A stretch of 23,838 nt of DNA from a virus. The position numbers and the translations under genes are program-made. The notes below the pieces were generated by a model, which saw only the letters and a list, made by a program, of their open reading frames with translations, did no database searches and was not told the DNA's origin. Shown here in pieces: positions 5,909 through 13,810 of this stretch. Location: the IMG/VR virus record IMGVR_UViG_3300006802_000573, positions 1 through 23,838 of that record; one strand, given 5' to 3'. How positions within the stretch are numbered: the first letter of the stretch is position 1; every line of letters starts with the position of its first letter.

Positions 5909-8356
5909 TTAATCATCTATCATAACTTTAGCTTGTTGTACACCGCTCTTTGCAAGGCTAACTCCAGCTCTTAACTTAGCCAAATCTTCATTCTGTTCTA
6001 ATTTTTCATCAAAATTTTCACCTGATTGCATTAATCTTGCCTTTGCAATATCGTTTTGAGATTTGTCATAGTCTTTTTTACGTTCATTTTCCATTGCACG
6101 TAAGTCAACTTCTCTAGATTTTAGTTTTAATAATGGATCATTGTCGAATTGAGAGGTAATCTTCTTTTCTTCCTTCATAAATTCTTCAGTCATCTCTGCA
6201 ATTAACACAGATTTTCTAGCTTCAATTTGATTTGTTAGCATTTGTAACTGTTGTTGTACCATTGGATTCATTGCTGCTTGTTGTTGCATCAACATCATCT
6301 CTTGCATTTGCTCTCTGAACTCTAATTGTACTTGTTCTTGTGCCATTAGACTTATGTGCTCTAATATATTTTTTTGTATAGCAGCCATAAATGCAGGATT
6401 ATTTCTAACCATGTTGGTTGACATGAAATTTAAGTGTGCAGTTATATGAGCTCTATGATCTTGACCTGGAAACGCTTGGAAAGGTTTGCCATTTAAAGCA
6501 TTAATGTGTTCCATACTTGGATCCATAGGAGCGTTTGGAGCTGGTGGTGGTAGAACTGCGTCTACATTTTTAACACCAATTGCTTCATACATATTTCGAT
6601 ATACTTGATATAGATTGTGTATCTGTGGATTACTTGTTGCAAGTTGTAACTGTGTTTGTGCTAAACTAATTCTCTGAGACATAGAAAATATATTAGGATC
6701 TGCAACGGGTACTACATCTATTCTATCATCAAAGTCAGCTTGTTTAATGTTCCGTGCTCCACCGACAACGTCGTATGGATATTCTGGCGGTAGATATTGT
6801 GAAACAACTTTAGCCAATAATTTAAATTCATCTTTCATGGCTGCGTAACATCTTTTATGAATAGCACTCATGACCCTTGAACCACGTTCCAATAACGCAA
6901 CTGTAGTTCCAACAGCCGCTGCTTGATTACCATCGCCCACTTGCATATCAGCAATAGCAGCGAACCTTTGACCAGCTTGAACTACAACACCCATTAATTG
7001 TAACAATGTTTGTGATGGTTCTTTGTATGGTAAAGGGAAAAATGCATCTCTTAAATTACCACCTGGTGCATCTACATCTTTAAATTCACCTGGTTGAATT
7101 GGTGAGGCTTCATCTCTGACTCTAACTCCACGTTGTTTAAATCCTGCTGGTAGGTTTGATAATGTACCCGCATCTAATAATTGACGGAGAGCAGAAGTTG
7201 CAGTTCTACTTAATCCGCCAATCATATGAATTAACCCAAAGCCATAAAATCCTAAACCGGGAAGAAACTTAAAATGAACAAAATATTGGATTTTATTTTT
7301 CTTTAGATCTGTGGGCGCATAATTTCTTCTTATTGCAAGAACTGTTCTACTACCTTCTTCAACAGTTACAATGTATGGTAATTTAATTCCTGTGGGTCCT
7401 TCTTGTCCTTGATCTTCAAAACCTTCTAAGTCTAAGTTTACATGACACTCAAGTAAAGTATATATCGTTTCTTGTTTACCAGTTTTCTTAGTCCCATCTA
7501 ATTCTTTTTCTTTTTTCTCAACTGAGTTTTGTTCAACATTACTTGGTGGTGCAAGATCTACATCCACATAAAAACCATTTACTTGTTGTTTTCTCAATTC
7601 ATTCTCTGACATTTTAACAACATGTATAACTGCTTCTGCATCATCAATTGAAGTTGCAGTGTATGGTACTACTAATTCATCAGCTGGTACAAATTTTGAA
7701 ACTACTCTACCTAACGGTACATCATAGTAAATTTTTTTAAACGTAGAACCAGCAAGTGGTAAATGAAATAACATTGCATCAAACTCTTCTTCGTATTCTT
7801 TCATCTGATCCATGATTAAATAATTCATGTAATCTTTAACACGTTGTGATTGTGATTCTGTTTGTTGGTTTTTAACTCCTATGATCTGTGTTCTTACAGG
7901 GCCATCACTTGGTAATAATTCTTTGTAAGCTTGTGCTTGAAACTGTGTAACTGCTTCTGCAAGAACTGGGTGAGTTGCACCACTAGCTCCTTGAAACGGT
8001 TCCGTTCTATTCTCATATTTAAAACCTAATAGATCTAAACCTTGTGTGTAAGATTGTTCCCAATCTTTTCTAGAAGATTTATAATCTAAATAGTTACTAA
8101 CCATTTCAGATCCAATTGGATTTAAAATATCATCTGGTAAAATGTCTGCTAAATTATCAAAATGATTCTCGGTTCCTGGTACATTGATTGCACCCGGTTC
8201 AAAGTCTAATGTTACACCACCATCTTCTTCGGGTATAACTTCTATCGGTCCTTTACTATCTTCTGGTTCTTGAACGCTAACTTCTTCTATTTCCTCTTGC
8301 GAAGGAACTTCTAGTTTCGTCCGAGTGTTCGGAAGACCTTTGTCCATTTCTGCCAT
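5909..8356 (-). CDS. Portal protein, P22-like
   Basis: This 815-residue protein forms the dodecameric ring through which DNA enters and leaves the head. After an acidic N-terminal 75 residues comes a portal core with the segments NYLDYKSSRKDWEQSYTQGL, THPVLAEAVTQFQAQAYKEL, FHLPLAGSTFKKIYYDVPLG and FLPGLGFYGFGLIHMIGGLS. Next is QVGDGNQAAAVGTTVALLER, equivalent to the stem and wing region. From about 667 to the end it is Gln/Met-rich and coiled-coil-like, matching the extended C-terminal barrel of P22-type portals. The ATG follows a GGAG site. The terminase lies two genes upstream, the usual order of packaging then portal then head genes. Confidence 0.88.
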   Translation of the reverse strand: MAEMDKGLPNTRTKLEVPSQEEIEEVSVQEPEDSKGPIEVIPEEDGGVTLDFEPGAINVPGTENHFDNLADILPDDILNPIGSEMVSNYLDYKSSRKDWEQSYTQGLDLLGFKYENRTEPFQGASGATHPVLAEAVTQFQAQAYKELLPSDGPVRTQIIGVKNQQTESQSQRVKDYMNYLIMDQMKEYEEEFDAMLFHLPLAGSTFKKIYYDVPLGRVVSKFVPADELVVPYTATSIDDAEAVIHVVKMSENELRKQQVNGFYVDVDLAPPSNVEQNSVEKKEKELDGTKKTGKQETIYTLLECHVNLDLEGFEDQGQEGPTGIKLPYIVTVEEGSRTVLAIRRNYAPTDLKKNKIQYFVHFKFLPGLGFYGFGLIHMIGGLSRTATSALRQLLDAGTLSNLPAGFKQRGVRVRDEASPIQPGEFKDVDAPGGNLRDAFFPLPYKEPSQTLLQLMGVVVQAGQRFAAIADMQVGDGNQAAAVGTTVALLERGSRVMSAIHKRCYAAMKDEFKLLAKVVSQYLPPEYPYDVVGGARNIKQADFDDRIDVVPVADPNIFSMSQRISLAQTQLQLATSNPQIHNLYQVYRNMYEAIGVKNVDAVLPPPAPNAPMDPSMEHINALNGKPFQAFPGQDHRAHITAHLNFMSTNMVRNNPAFMAAIQKNILEHISLMAQEQVQLEFREQMQEMMLMQQQAAMNPMVQQQLQMLTNQIEARKSVLIAEMTEEFMKEEKKITSQFDNDPLLKLKSREVDLRAMENERKKDYDKSQNDIAKARLMQSGENFDEKLEQNEDLAKLRAGVSLAKSGVQQAKVMIDD

Positions 8357-8459
8357 TTAATTTCTCCAGTTTTATTGTCTTAACAGTATTATAAGTAATA
8401 TTCAACCCTTGTGGGTTAGGTCCACGTAATGGTGGTATTGTAGTTGTTAACTTTTTCAT
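8277..8459 (-). CDS. Small protein overlapping the portal start
   Basis: This 60-residue frame begins MKKLTTTIPPLRGPNPQGLN. A short MKKLT-TIPP-RGPNPQG N-terminus is a recurrent feature between the terminase-linked gene and the portal gene in marine phages. Its last 80 bases overlap the portal gene in another frame, so the C-terminal half is probably constrained by the portal sequence. Its ATG overlaps the upstream stop by one base (TAATG), which favours translation. Unknown function. Confidence 0.6.
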   Translation of the reverse strand: MKKLTTTIPPLRGPNPQGLNITYNTVKTIKLEKLNGRNGQRSSEHSDETRSSFARGNRRS

Positions 8460-9433
8460 TATTCGCCTAACATTCTGGCTAGTCCACCTAAAGTATAACC
8501 CGATCTTCCTCTACTTGTCTTTGGTGAAAATTGACCACTTCCTAAAGATGTTCCTGCTTTATCAGCAGCTGATGTATCAAAACCACCTCCTCCTGTTCCA
8601 GGTTTCGTGGTTCCTGTTACAGTTCTAGTTGGTTTTTTAATAGGAGTAATTGTATCTTTTTGTTTTTTCTTTGCATCTTCAAGTTGTTTTTGTTTTAGAA
8701 ACATTTGTCTTGATGATATAGGCATCATATCAAAACGATTCATTGGTACATAATCTTTCATTATTTCAGCATATAACTCTTCACTAGTTTTGTCTTTTGC
8801 AAATGCTCCTTTAATGTTACTAAGATTGTCTCTTACAAATTCACCAAAAACATCTTTATAATTTTTTGGATCATCATACAGCCCAACTGCAAGATCACCG
8901 ATTTCTTTTATTGCTCCTAATCCCGAAGAACCTAAAGCGCCCGATAAATAACTAATAGGTCCCATTATAGGATCTGTATACTGGCCTTTTCCTAAACTTT
9001 TAGCTAAAGCATTTGCTGCAGCTTGATGTCTAAAATCTGAAGGAATTCCTGATGGATCGTCAAAGGATCCTGGAAAATTAGAAGAAGTTATTTGATCTAC
9101 TCCTGTATACTTATCGAATGCTTCCATACCATCCATTATATAATCTTTAGATGTTTCATTTACAGATTTAATTACATCAGTGACTGGAGTCTCATAGTTT
9201 TTTCTTTCTGGTGTGCCATCTTGATATGCAACACGACCTCCTTTACTGAAAAGATAACCTAGACCAATACGTCCACCGTCTGCTAGGCCAAGTTCTCTCA
9301 TCTCATTCAAAATTCTTATAATATTTATTTCTTCTGATTCATTTGGATCATAGTCATCACTAAATCTTTTGTTAAAGATTCCTTTTCTTTCATCAGAAAA
9401 GTTTTTGATATATTCATCAGATAGTGAAGACAT
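8459..9433 (-). CDS. GGRIG-motif phage protein, probable virion component
   Basis: This 324-residue protein has an N-terminal acidic helical segment, then GLADGGRIGLGYLFSKGGRV at about 50-69. Repeated ADGGRIG / KGGRV blocks like this mark many marine phage proteins of unknown function. A middle part with PGSFDDPSGIPSDFRHQAAA resembles conserved phage sequence. The C-terminal 90 residues are Lys/Gln-, then Thr/Gly/Ser-rich and likely disordered, ending RSGYTLGGLARMLGE. Positioned between large terminase and portal with one-base overlaps on both sides, it may act in packaging or be a head internal protein; that is inference. Confidence 0.65.
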   Translation of the reverse strand: MSSLSDEYIKNFSDERKGIFNKRFSDDYDPNESEEINIIRILNEMRELGLADGGRIGLGYLFSKGGRVAYQDGTPERKNYETPVTDVIKSVNETSKDYIMDGMEAFDKYTGVDQITSSNFPGSFDDPSGIPSDFRHQAAANALAKSLGKGQYTDPIMGPISYLSGALGSSGLGAIKEIGDLAVGLYDDPKNYKDVFGEFVRDNLSNIKGAFAKDKTSEELYAEIMKDYVPMNRFDMMPISSRQMFLKQKQLEDAKKKQKDTITPIKKPTRTVTGTTKPGTGGGGFDTSAADKAGTSLGSGQFSPKTSRGRSGYTLGGLARMLGE

Positions 9434-10914
9434 TAATAATAAATCCTTTTACGTTTTTCTTTTACTTCATCCACATAGTCTTCTGGATGATCTATTAGAC
9501 CACCTTGTCTAAAACGCATGATTGCTTGTGTGGTACTATCCACCAAGTCATCATGATCGCCATATGGGAATGCAGCACACTCTTCAATGACTTCCTCAGC
9601 AAATTTTTGTTCAGGAGCCCATATCATACCACTTTCGAACAAAGGTGCAACCGCATTTACACGTGCATGCTTATCATTTCCTTTGGATGGCGTAAAGTTG
9701 ACAACGGGGATATCCATCTTTCTGAGCTCATAAGTAAGAGGTAGTCCACTCGCTTTCGCCTCAACGATAACTGTTTCAGGTTTCCAATAGTCATATTGTT
9801 CAAGGGCTAACCTACGTAACTCAGGGAACTCGTATCTGCCTTTGATAGAATCGAGAAGAATAAGGTTAGCCCCTTCATCCTCACTGGGATAAAATACACC
9901 CCAAGTGGTGATAGCTGAATAATCTGCGGTTTCTTTTTTAAGAAACGCAGTATCATAAGATTGTATTACATGTGATAACTGTGGGATATAATCTTTGGTA
10001 TAAGTTCTCCACCACTCACGTTTAAGAATTGCACCTTCTTCACTAGTTGGTTGCTGCATCCACTGTGCATTCCATTTAGCAACGGGTAGTGTTGCTTGTA
10101 CTTTCTCTAATTCATCTAACTTCCAATATTGTGGCCAAACAGGTTTTGCTTTTTCTGTTCCTTGATCCATGATTGCTGGAAATTCGACCACGTGCCACTG
10201 ATCAGCTTTAGCCTCTGTTTGATTTTTAACAAGCATACCTGTTAGATCTTTGGTAGACCAACGTGTCATAACCACAACTATCTTACCACCAGGTTGAAGA
10301 CGTTGACGTGGACCAGACGTATACCATTCATAGGCTGACTCTAATGCAGTCTTGGACATTGCATCTTGCTCTGAATGAGGATCATCAATTATTAAAAGGT
10401 CGGCACCCCGGCCAGTGATAGCACCGCCTACTCCAGCTGCAAAGTATTCTCCGCCTTGTGCCGTTTCCCACCTACCAGCGGCTTTGCTGTCTTCTTGTAA
10501 TCTTGTTTCAAAAATTTTTGTGTAGTCTTCACTGTCAATTAAATTTTTTGCTTTACGACCAAACCTTATTGCTAGTTCACCCGTGTGGGTTGCTTGGATT
10601 ATTTTTAACTTAGGGGTACGGCCCACCATCCAAGCAGGAAGTAAGTATGAGGCAAACTCCGACTTGGTATGTCTAGGTGGCATGTTGATTATCAAACGAT
10701 TTATTTCGCCGTTTGCTAATTTATTAAATTTGTCAGAAATATGTCTGTGGTGAGAACCTTCTACGAAATCAGGCCACACGCATTTTACAAAAGATAAGAA
10801 GTCATCCTTAGCCTTATTCTGTATCTTTTTTTCAGCGTGCATTACTTTTAGCTGCAAGAACTGTCTCCTTACATCAGAAGGTAATTTACTTATGTCTACT
10901 TTATCCAAATTCAT
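9433..10914 (-). CDS. terL: Terminase large subunit
   Basis: This 493-residue ATPase-nuclease motor drives DNA into the procapsid and cuts it. The ATPase half shows MPPRHTKSE (78-86, Walker A variant), LLIIDDPHSE (173-182, Walker B with catalytic acid) and VVVMTRWS (213-220, coupling motif). The RNase H-like nuclease half shows QSYDTAF (D321), VIVEAKASG (E385) and a C-terminal HDDLVDSTTQA (acidic pair near 455-456). Length is normal for the gp17-like family. No Shine-Dalgarno precedes the ATG, only an A/T-rich run. It is the first gene of the virion operon after a 258-base non-coding gap. The small subunit is not adjacent; a candidate lies on the plus strand at 15114. Confidence 0.93.
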   Translation of the reverse strand: MNLDKVDISKLPSDVRRQFLQLKVMHAEKKIQNKAKDDFLSFVKCVWPDFVEGSHHRHISDKFNKLANGEINRLIINMPPRHTKSEFASYLLPAWMVGRTPKLKIIQATHTGELAIRFGRKAKNLIDSEDYTKIFETRLQEDSKAAGRWETAQGGEYFAAGVGGAITGRGADLLIIDDPHSEQDAMSKTALESAYEWYTSGPRQRLQPGGKIVVVMTRWSTKDLTGMLVKNQTEAKADQWHVVEFPAIMDQGTEKAKPVWPQYWKLDELEKVQATLPVAKWNAQWMQQPTSEEGAILKREWWRTYTKDYIPQLSHVIQSYDTAFLKKETADYSAITTWGVFYPSEDEGANLILLDSIKGRYEFPELRRLALEQYDYWKPETVIVEAKASGLPLTYELRKMDIPVVNFTPSKGNDKHARVNAVAPLFESGMIWAPEQKFAEEVIEECAAFPYGDHDDLVDSTTQAIMRFRQGGLIDHPEDYVDEVKEKRKRIYY

Positions 10915-10943
10915 TTAAAAATTTTTAAAATTTTTTTGAGGTC

Positions 10944-10972
10944 ACTATACCTAATCAAAACGTTTTTACCAA
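10944..10972 (-). promoter_or_regulatory. Candidate promoter of the virion operon
   Basis: On the minus strand TTGGTA (10967-10972) and TATAGT (10944-10949) are separated by 17 bases and would start transcription about 20 bases before the terminase ATG. The -35 box matches the consensus in four or five positions. It is a prediction from sequence only. Confidence 0.4.
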
Positions 10973-11044
10973 CATTAACAGTCTAACTCTTGCACCTAGC
11001 ACCTAGTATTAGGATCCCTTTTAATTTTTTAGGGGGGTCGGTGT

Positions 11045-11100
11045 TCCGTGTTCTTTGGTTTTTGGCTTTGGCTTAGGATCCATTGACCAAGAAACACGGA
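11045..11100. repeat. Imperfect 15-base inverted repeat
   Basis: TCCGTGTTCTTTGGT (11045-11059) and ACCAAGAAACACGGA (11086-11100) are near-perfect reverse complements, with one base register shift in the middle, around a 26-base spacer. The arms could form a stem in RNA or DNA or be a protein-binding pair. It lies between the nuclease gene and the large terminase. Confidence 0.6.
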
Positions 11101-11172
11101 TCAAGAACCTTGATTTATTACTAGTGATAAGTGTGCGATATCAATAGTGATAATTAATCGTTATCGGAAAAC

Positions 11173-11535
11173 CTACAAAGAACCAAGAACCTTTTTAATA
11201 TCTTCATATCCTTGAGCCAATGCCCTTGATTTAAAACCCACGTTTAAAAGTTCATGGATCTTTGACCCCTCAAAAAGTTTGGGCGACCTCTGACTTTGCC
11301 CTTTAACTAGGATGAAAGTATTCTTTGAATGTTTAAAATGGAATGCGATTTGATGAGGTGAGAACGTAACCTTGTTACCTCTTGCAACTTTTAACTCTAC
11401 TGTGAAAAAGGTGCCATTATCATTATAAGCCAATAGATCAGCAACCCCAAGAAGGACAGAATTTTCAAGTCTAATCCAACTAATTTCAGATATATTCTTT
11501 TTGATTTCGTGATAAAATTTACTTTCATTCTTCAT
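11173..11535 (-). CDS. VRR-NUC-like PD-(D/E)XK nuclease
   Basis: This 120-residue protein matches a compact PD-(D/E)XK nuclease: VADLLAY (D33), then TFFTVELKVA with the E47-x-K49 pair, and SPHQIAFHF (Q62) after it. VRR-NUC and Holliday-junction-resolvase-like phage nucleases have this size and motif order. Likely roles are resolving branched DNA before packaging or trimming ends; which one is not decidable here. It is the promoter-proximal minus-strand gene of the divergent region 11536-11702 and is followed by the repeat-rich gap before the large terminase. Confidence 0.75.
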   Translation of the reverse strand: MKNESKFYHEIKKNISEISWIRLENSVLLGVADLLAYNDNGTFFTVELKVARGNKVTFSPHQIAFHFKHSKNTFILVKGQSQRSPKLFEGSKIHELLNVGFKSRALAQGYEDIKKVLGSL

Positions 11536-11738
11536 TATTATTTAAGGTGACACTTACATTTAAAAAGAAACAATTTCAAGTTGAAAACACAATATCTTGT
11601 GCCTGGAAATTAGGACCTACTATATGTAGTAAATTCAAGAGCTATCGAAAATTATTCAATTATTGACTTGATTACTCTTTACTATCCTATAATCTCCTTG
11701 ATATGAATAATATAAAAAACAAAACGAAAGAAGAAACA
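11536..11738. promoter_or_regulatory. Divergent regulatory region with palindromes and a plus-strand promoter
   Basis: This region separates the minus virion block from the plus accessory block. It has three short palindromes: TTTCAA-G-TTGAAA (11574-11586), CACAA-TATC-TTGTG (11588-11601) and CTAC-TATAT-GTAG (11617-11629). A plus-strand promoter follows, TTGACT (11663-11668) and TATAAT (11688-11693) with a 19-base spacer. The palindromes are candidate operators for a phage regulator. Confidence 0.55.
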
Positions 11739-12305
11739 ATGACTAAATATATATACAACAAAGACAGTTTTGATAATGCTTTAGAGGTTTCAAATTATCC
11801 TTGGGGTTTTAGATTAAAAACTAAAAGAAGAACATGGATTGAAACAAACAAAACAAAAGGCGACAGAGTTTGTTTTTGTACTTTAAATCCTAAAACTAAT
11901 AAATGGTGTGCAGTTAAAAAATCAACATATAATGCAGTTGATGTTTTATTTATAGACGAGAATGAACACATCAAATCAATTGGACTTTGGAAATATGGAA
12001 CAACTGAAATTGATCTTGAAAGCTTTCTTTTTAAGATTGATTATAATTCTTTAAGTTTGTTGCAAAAGAAACAGATTGAGAGAATTAAAGCAGTAAACAA
12101 AGTAATGGAGAAAGTTTCTTTTAAGGTTGAAAAAGTTTCTGAATATAATCTTTCCGACCCTCTCGACCTAATAAGAATGAGAAGAGAAAACAACTCGGAA
12201 GAAACTAAAAAGAGAGAACAAGAACAAAATCAAATTAAAGGTAAAATTGTAAATGCTATCAATAACACTTACAATCAAAGTTTGATTAAAAACAATTTGA
12301 AATAG
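11739..12305 (+). CDS. Conserved phage hypothetical protein, YPWGFRLKTK type
   Basis: This 188-residue protein has an N-terminal domain containing VSNYPWGFRLKTKRRTWIET, then TLNPKTNKWCAVKKSTYN and VLFIDENEHIKSIGLWKY. A Lys/Glu-rich helical C-terminal half follows. A YP-GFR-KTKR-W-E...LNPKT block of this kind recurs in marine phage early regions; its function is unknown to me. I chose the ATG at 11739 because a GAAAGAAGAAA purine tract precedes it; an in-frame ATG at 11703 lies only 9 bases after the -10 box and would need leaderless translation. Its TAG stop overlaps the first base of the hammerhead ribozyme. Confidence 0.75.
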   Translation: MTKYIYNKDSFDNALEVSNYPWGFRLKTKRRTWIETNKTKGDRVCFCTLNPKTNKWCAVKKSTYNAVDVLFIDENEHIKSIGLWKYGTTEIDLESFLFKIDYNSLSLLQKKQIERIKAVNKVMEKVSFKVEKVSEYNLSDPLDLIRMRRENNSEETKKREQEQNQIKGKIVNAINNTYNQSLIKNNLK

Positions 12306-12356
12306 ATCGAAACCCCCTCAAGGGGGTCTTGAGGTTAATCCTCAACTGATGAGATC
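12305..12356 (+). ncRNA. Type II hammerhead ribozyme
   Basis: All core elements are present in order. Stem II 5' strand GATC (12305-12308), GAAA (12309-12312), stem III CCCCC-UCAA-GGGGG (12313-12326, closed by a tetraloop), U16.1 at 12327 pairing with the last A of GAAA, and cleavage base C17 at 12328. Then stem I UUGAGG-UUAAU-CCUCAA (12329-12345), CUGAUGA (12346-12352) and stem II 3' strand GATC (12353-12356). Stem II is a 4-bp self-complementary GATC pairing with the expected G10.1-C11.1 closing pair. The open helix is stem II, so this is topology type II. Predicted cleavage is between 12328 and 12329. No mismatch to the invariant core was found; activity is not shown. Confidence 0.88.
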
Positions 12357-12379
12357 AGAAACAAAAAGGAGAAGATAAG

Positions 12380-12952
12380 ATGAATATAAAAGAGTTAATA
12401 AAAAACAATAAATATATCTGTAATTCAGATAATAAAAATTATATGGAAATTACAGAATTCAAAGACAATAAAATTTCTATATGTCCTCAAGGTGGGGGAT
12501 TTGTTAAATCTATAGATATAGACAATGGAAAGTTTATTGATGATGTTGTTAGTGAAAAAATTAAATTCACCAACGATATGCCAATGAGATGGAAAAAGGT
12601 AAAATTATTTCATGATCATTGGTTGTCAGATAGTGTAAATGAAAACGGAGAATATACTATTGAACATTATATTGAAGGATATGTGACTAATCATAAATGG
12701 AATGGATGGTCAATTCCTATGGTTGAACTAGACCAAATTAAAAAGTTTAATCAAATTCAGAAAAAAACTATGGATTGTGAACCTACATCAATCTTTAAAA
12801 TTATTGATGATGAAAATATATCTATCAGAGATTTTAACGAAGATGAGATAATCACACTTGAAAGATCTGAATTTAGTGTGAACGGTAAAACAATCAAAGC
12901 TTTTGATGTGTCACTTGGTTGGACTTGGTCAGAAGAAGAAATAAACAAATAG
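12380..12952 (+). CDS. Hypothetical AT-rich accessory protein
   Basis: This 190-residue protein starts MNIKELIKNNKYICNSDNKN and ends VSLGWTWSEEEINK. It is acidic, with many Asp, Asn, Lys and Ile and no membrane segment or recognisable catalytic motif. An AAAAAGGAGAAG ribosome site precedes the ATG, 24 bases downstream of the ribozyme. If the ribozyme cleaves, this gene becomes the first cistron of a transcript beginning with the stem I hairpin. The family is not recognised. Confidence 0.75.
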   Translation: MNIKELIKNNKYICNSDNKNYMEITEFKDNKISICPQGGGFVKSIDIDNGKFIDDVVSEKIKFTNDMPMRWKKVKLFHDHWLSDSVNENGEYTIEHYIEGYVTNHKWNGWSIPMVELDQIKKFNQIQKKTMDCEPTSIFKIIDDENISIRDFNEDEIITLERSEFSVNGKTIKAFDVSLGWTWSEEEINK

Positions 12953-12967
12953 AAAGGAAGAAAGAAA

Positions 12968-13414
12968 ATGGTAAAAATAATAACTAATCAAAGTGGGGCG
13001 AAAGGTTTCGTCTGTCAAGGTCAATTTATAACAGACCCTTATGTTACGGAATGCATGAGATCAAATGTTGATCCAAAACAATACTATGGTTTGAATGATG
13101 ATGAATTAATTCATTTTAAACATTTAGAACCATTAAAAGAAGAACCACAACCAAGTTATGAAGAATTAGTGAAAGATTTAAAAGGAATGAAATTTTTCAT
13201 TGTTCGTTGGAGTGGCGATGCTTGTGACCATAATGAACTATTTGATAAAAAATGTGGTTGCCATACATCAAACAGAGTTGACGATCCAATTAAATTTTTT
13301 AATGAGTATCAATATGACAATGACACCATTAAAGATTTAAAAGAAATGGAACTTGGAGAAAAATATCAAGTTGATGAAATGATGCAAGACATCGAAATAA
13401 TGAGGGTTGAATAG
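12968..13414 (+). CDS. Hypothetical protein with Cys/His cluster
   Basis: This 148-residue protein contains a middle segment with SGDACDHNELFDKKCGCHTS (about 82-101), where four Cys/His residues (CDH and CGCH) could bind a metal, followed by an acidic C-terminus. The N-terminus (MVKIITNQSGAKGFVCQGQF) looks globular. It follows the previous gene through the linker stop-AAAGGAAG-ATG and belongs to the same plus-strand transcript. The function is unknown, and metal binding is inference. Confidence 0.7.
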   Translation: MVKIITNQSGAKGFVCQGQFITDPYVTECMRSNVDPKQYYGLNDDELIHFKHLEPLKEEPQPSYEELVKDLKGMKFFIVRWSGDACDHNELFDKKCGCHTSNRVDDPIKFFNEYQYDNDTIKDLKEMELGEKYQVDEMMQDIEIMRVE

Positions 13415-13428
13415 AAAGGAGCAAAGAT

Positions 13429-13578
13429 ATGAAACTAACTAAAAAAGAAAAAGACTTTTTAACTAATTGGTTATTAGATGATGTGGATATTGCACAAAAA
13501 AATTATGATGGTTCATCTAAAACTATTATTAAAATGTTATTATCAATAATAAAAAAACTAACGGAGGGTAAAAAATGA
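13429..13578 (+). CDS. Small hypothetical protein, 49 residues
   Basis: ATG at 13429 follows a strong AAAGGAG site. The product, MKLTKKEKDFLTNWLLDDVD... ending KKLTEGKK, is a basic amphipathic helix-rich peptide. Its TGA overlaps the next ATG (ATGA), indicating coupled translation with the 56-residue protein. Function unknown. Confidence 0.65.
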   Translation: MKLTKKEKDFLTNWLLDDVDIAQKNYDGSSKTIIKMLLSIIKKLTEGKK

Positions 13579-13745
13579 AAAATAAAAAAAATGAATGGGA
13601 GTGGGAAAGTCTTAAAATTGAGATCAAAGACCCAAACGGAAAAATACACACTTTAAACAGTGGGGATTTAGGGGACTTTTGTTTGAGTGCTTTATTTGAT
13701 GAACTAACAACTTATGTAAAAGAGAAGAAAGGAGTGTTGAAATAA
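13575..13745 (+). CDS. Small hypothetical protein, 56 residues
   Basis: It starts in the ATGA overlap with the previous gene, within reach of the GGAGG purine run before it. It contains EWEWESLKIEIKDPNGKIHT and CLSALFDELTTYVKEKKG, which look like a beta-hairpin plus a helix. It ends in a TAATG overlap with the next micro-ORF. Function unknown. Confidence 0.65.
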   Translation: MKNKKNEWEWESLKIEIKDPNGKIHTLNSGDLGDFCLSALFDELTTYVKEKKGVLK

Positions 13746-13810
13746 TGGAGTGGTTTTTTATTGCGACGGTAATTGTATTAATAATATTAAGATTAGTGGG
13801 AGATAAATAA
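13745..13810 (+). CDS. Putative membrane micro-protein, 21 residues
   Basis: MEWFFIATVIVLIILRLVGDK is a single hydrophobic helix with a charged end. It starts in a TAATG overlap and has a GGAG run 10-14 bases upstream. The stop overlaps the next ATG in the same way. Being one link of an unbroken chain of stop/start overlaps supports translation, but the length leaves doubt. Confidence 0.45.
   Translation: MEWFFIATVIVLIILRLVGDK

Larger units (their letters stand above)
10915..11172. other. Non-coding gap with inverted and direct repeats
   Basis: No convincing gene lies in these 258 bases. It holds an imperfect inverted repeat (11045-11059 with 11086-11100, TCCGTGTTCTTTGGT against its near-complement), an adjoining ATCAAG/CTTGAT hairpin (11100-11114), a tandem GCACCTA duplication (10992-11005), two GATCC sites and several GTGATAA words. 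A candidate promoter for the terminase operon is at 10944-10972. A 20-codon ATG frame on the minus strand (MDPKPKPKTKE...) has no ribosome site and was not called. An origin, packaging site or regulatory region are the options. Confidence 0.5.

Noticed and set aside
9411-9424. CTGATGA on the minus strand near the start of the GGRIG-motif gene
   Set aside because: It lies inside codons for that gene, and no GAAA or matching helices surround it, so it is not a second hammerhead. Other CTGANGA words in genes (in the capsid, portal and scaffold-like genes) also lack the flanking stems.
11034-11096. Minus-strand mini-frame MDPKPKPKTKEHG...
   Set aside because: It is only 20 codons, has no ribosome site and lies in the inverted repeat. 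The repeat explains the sequence better.
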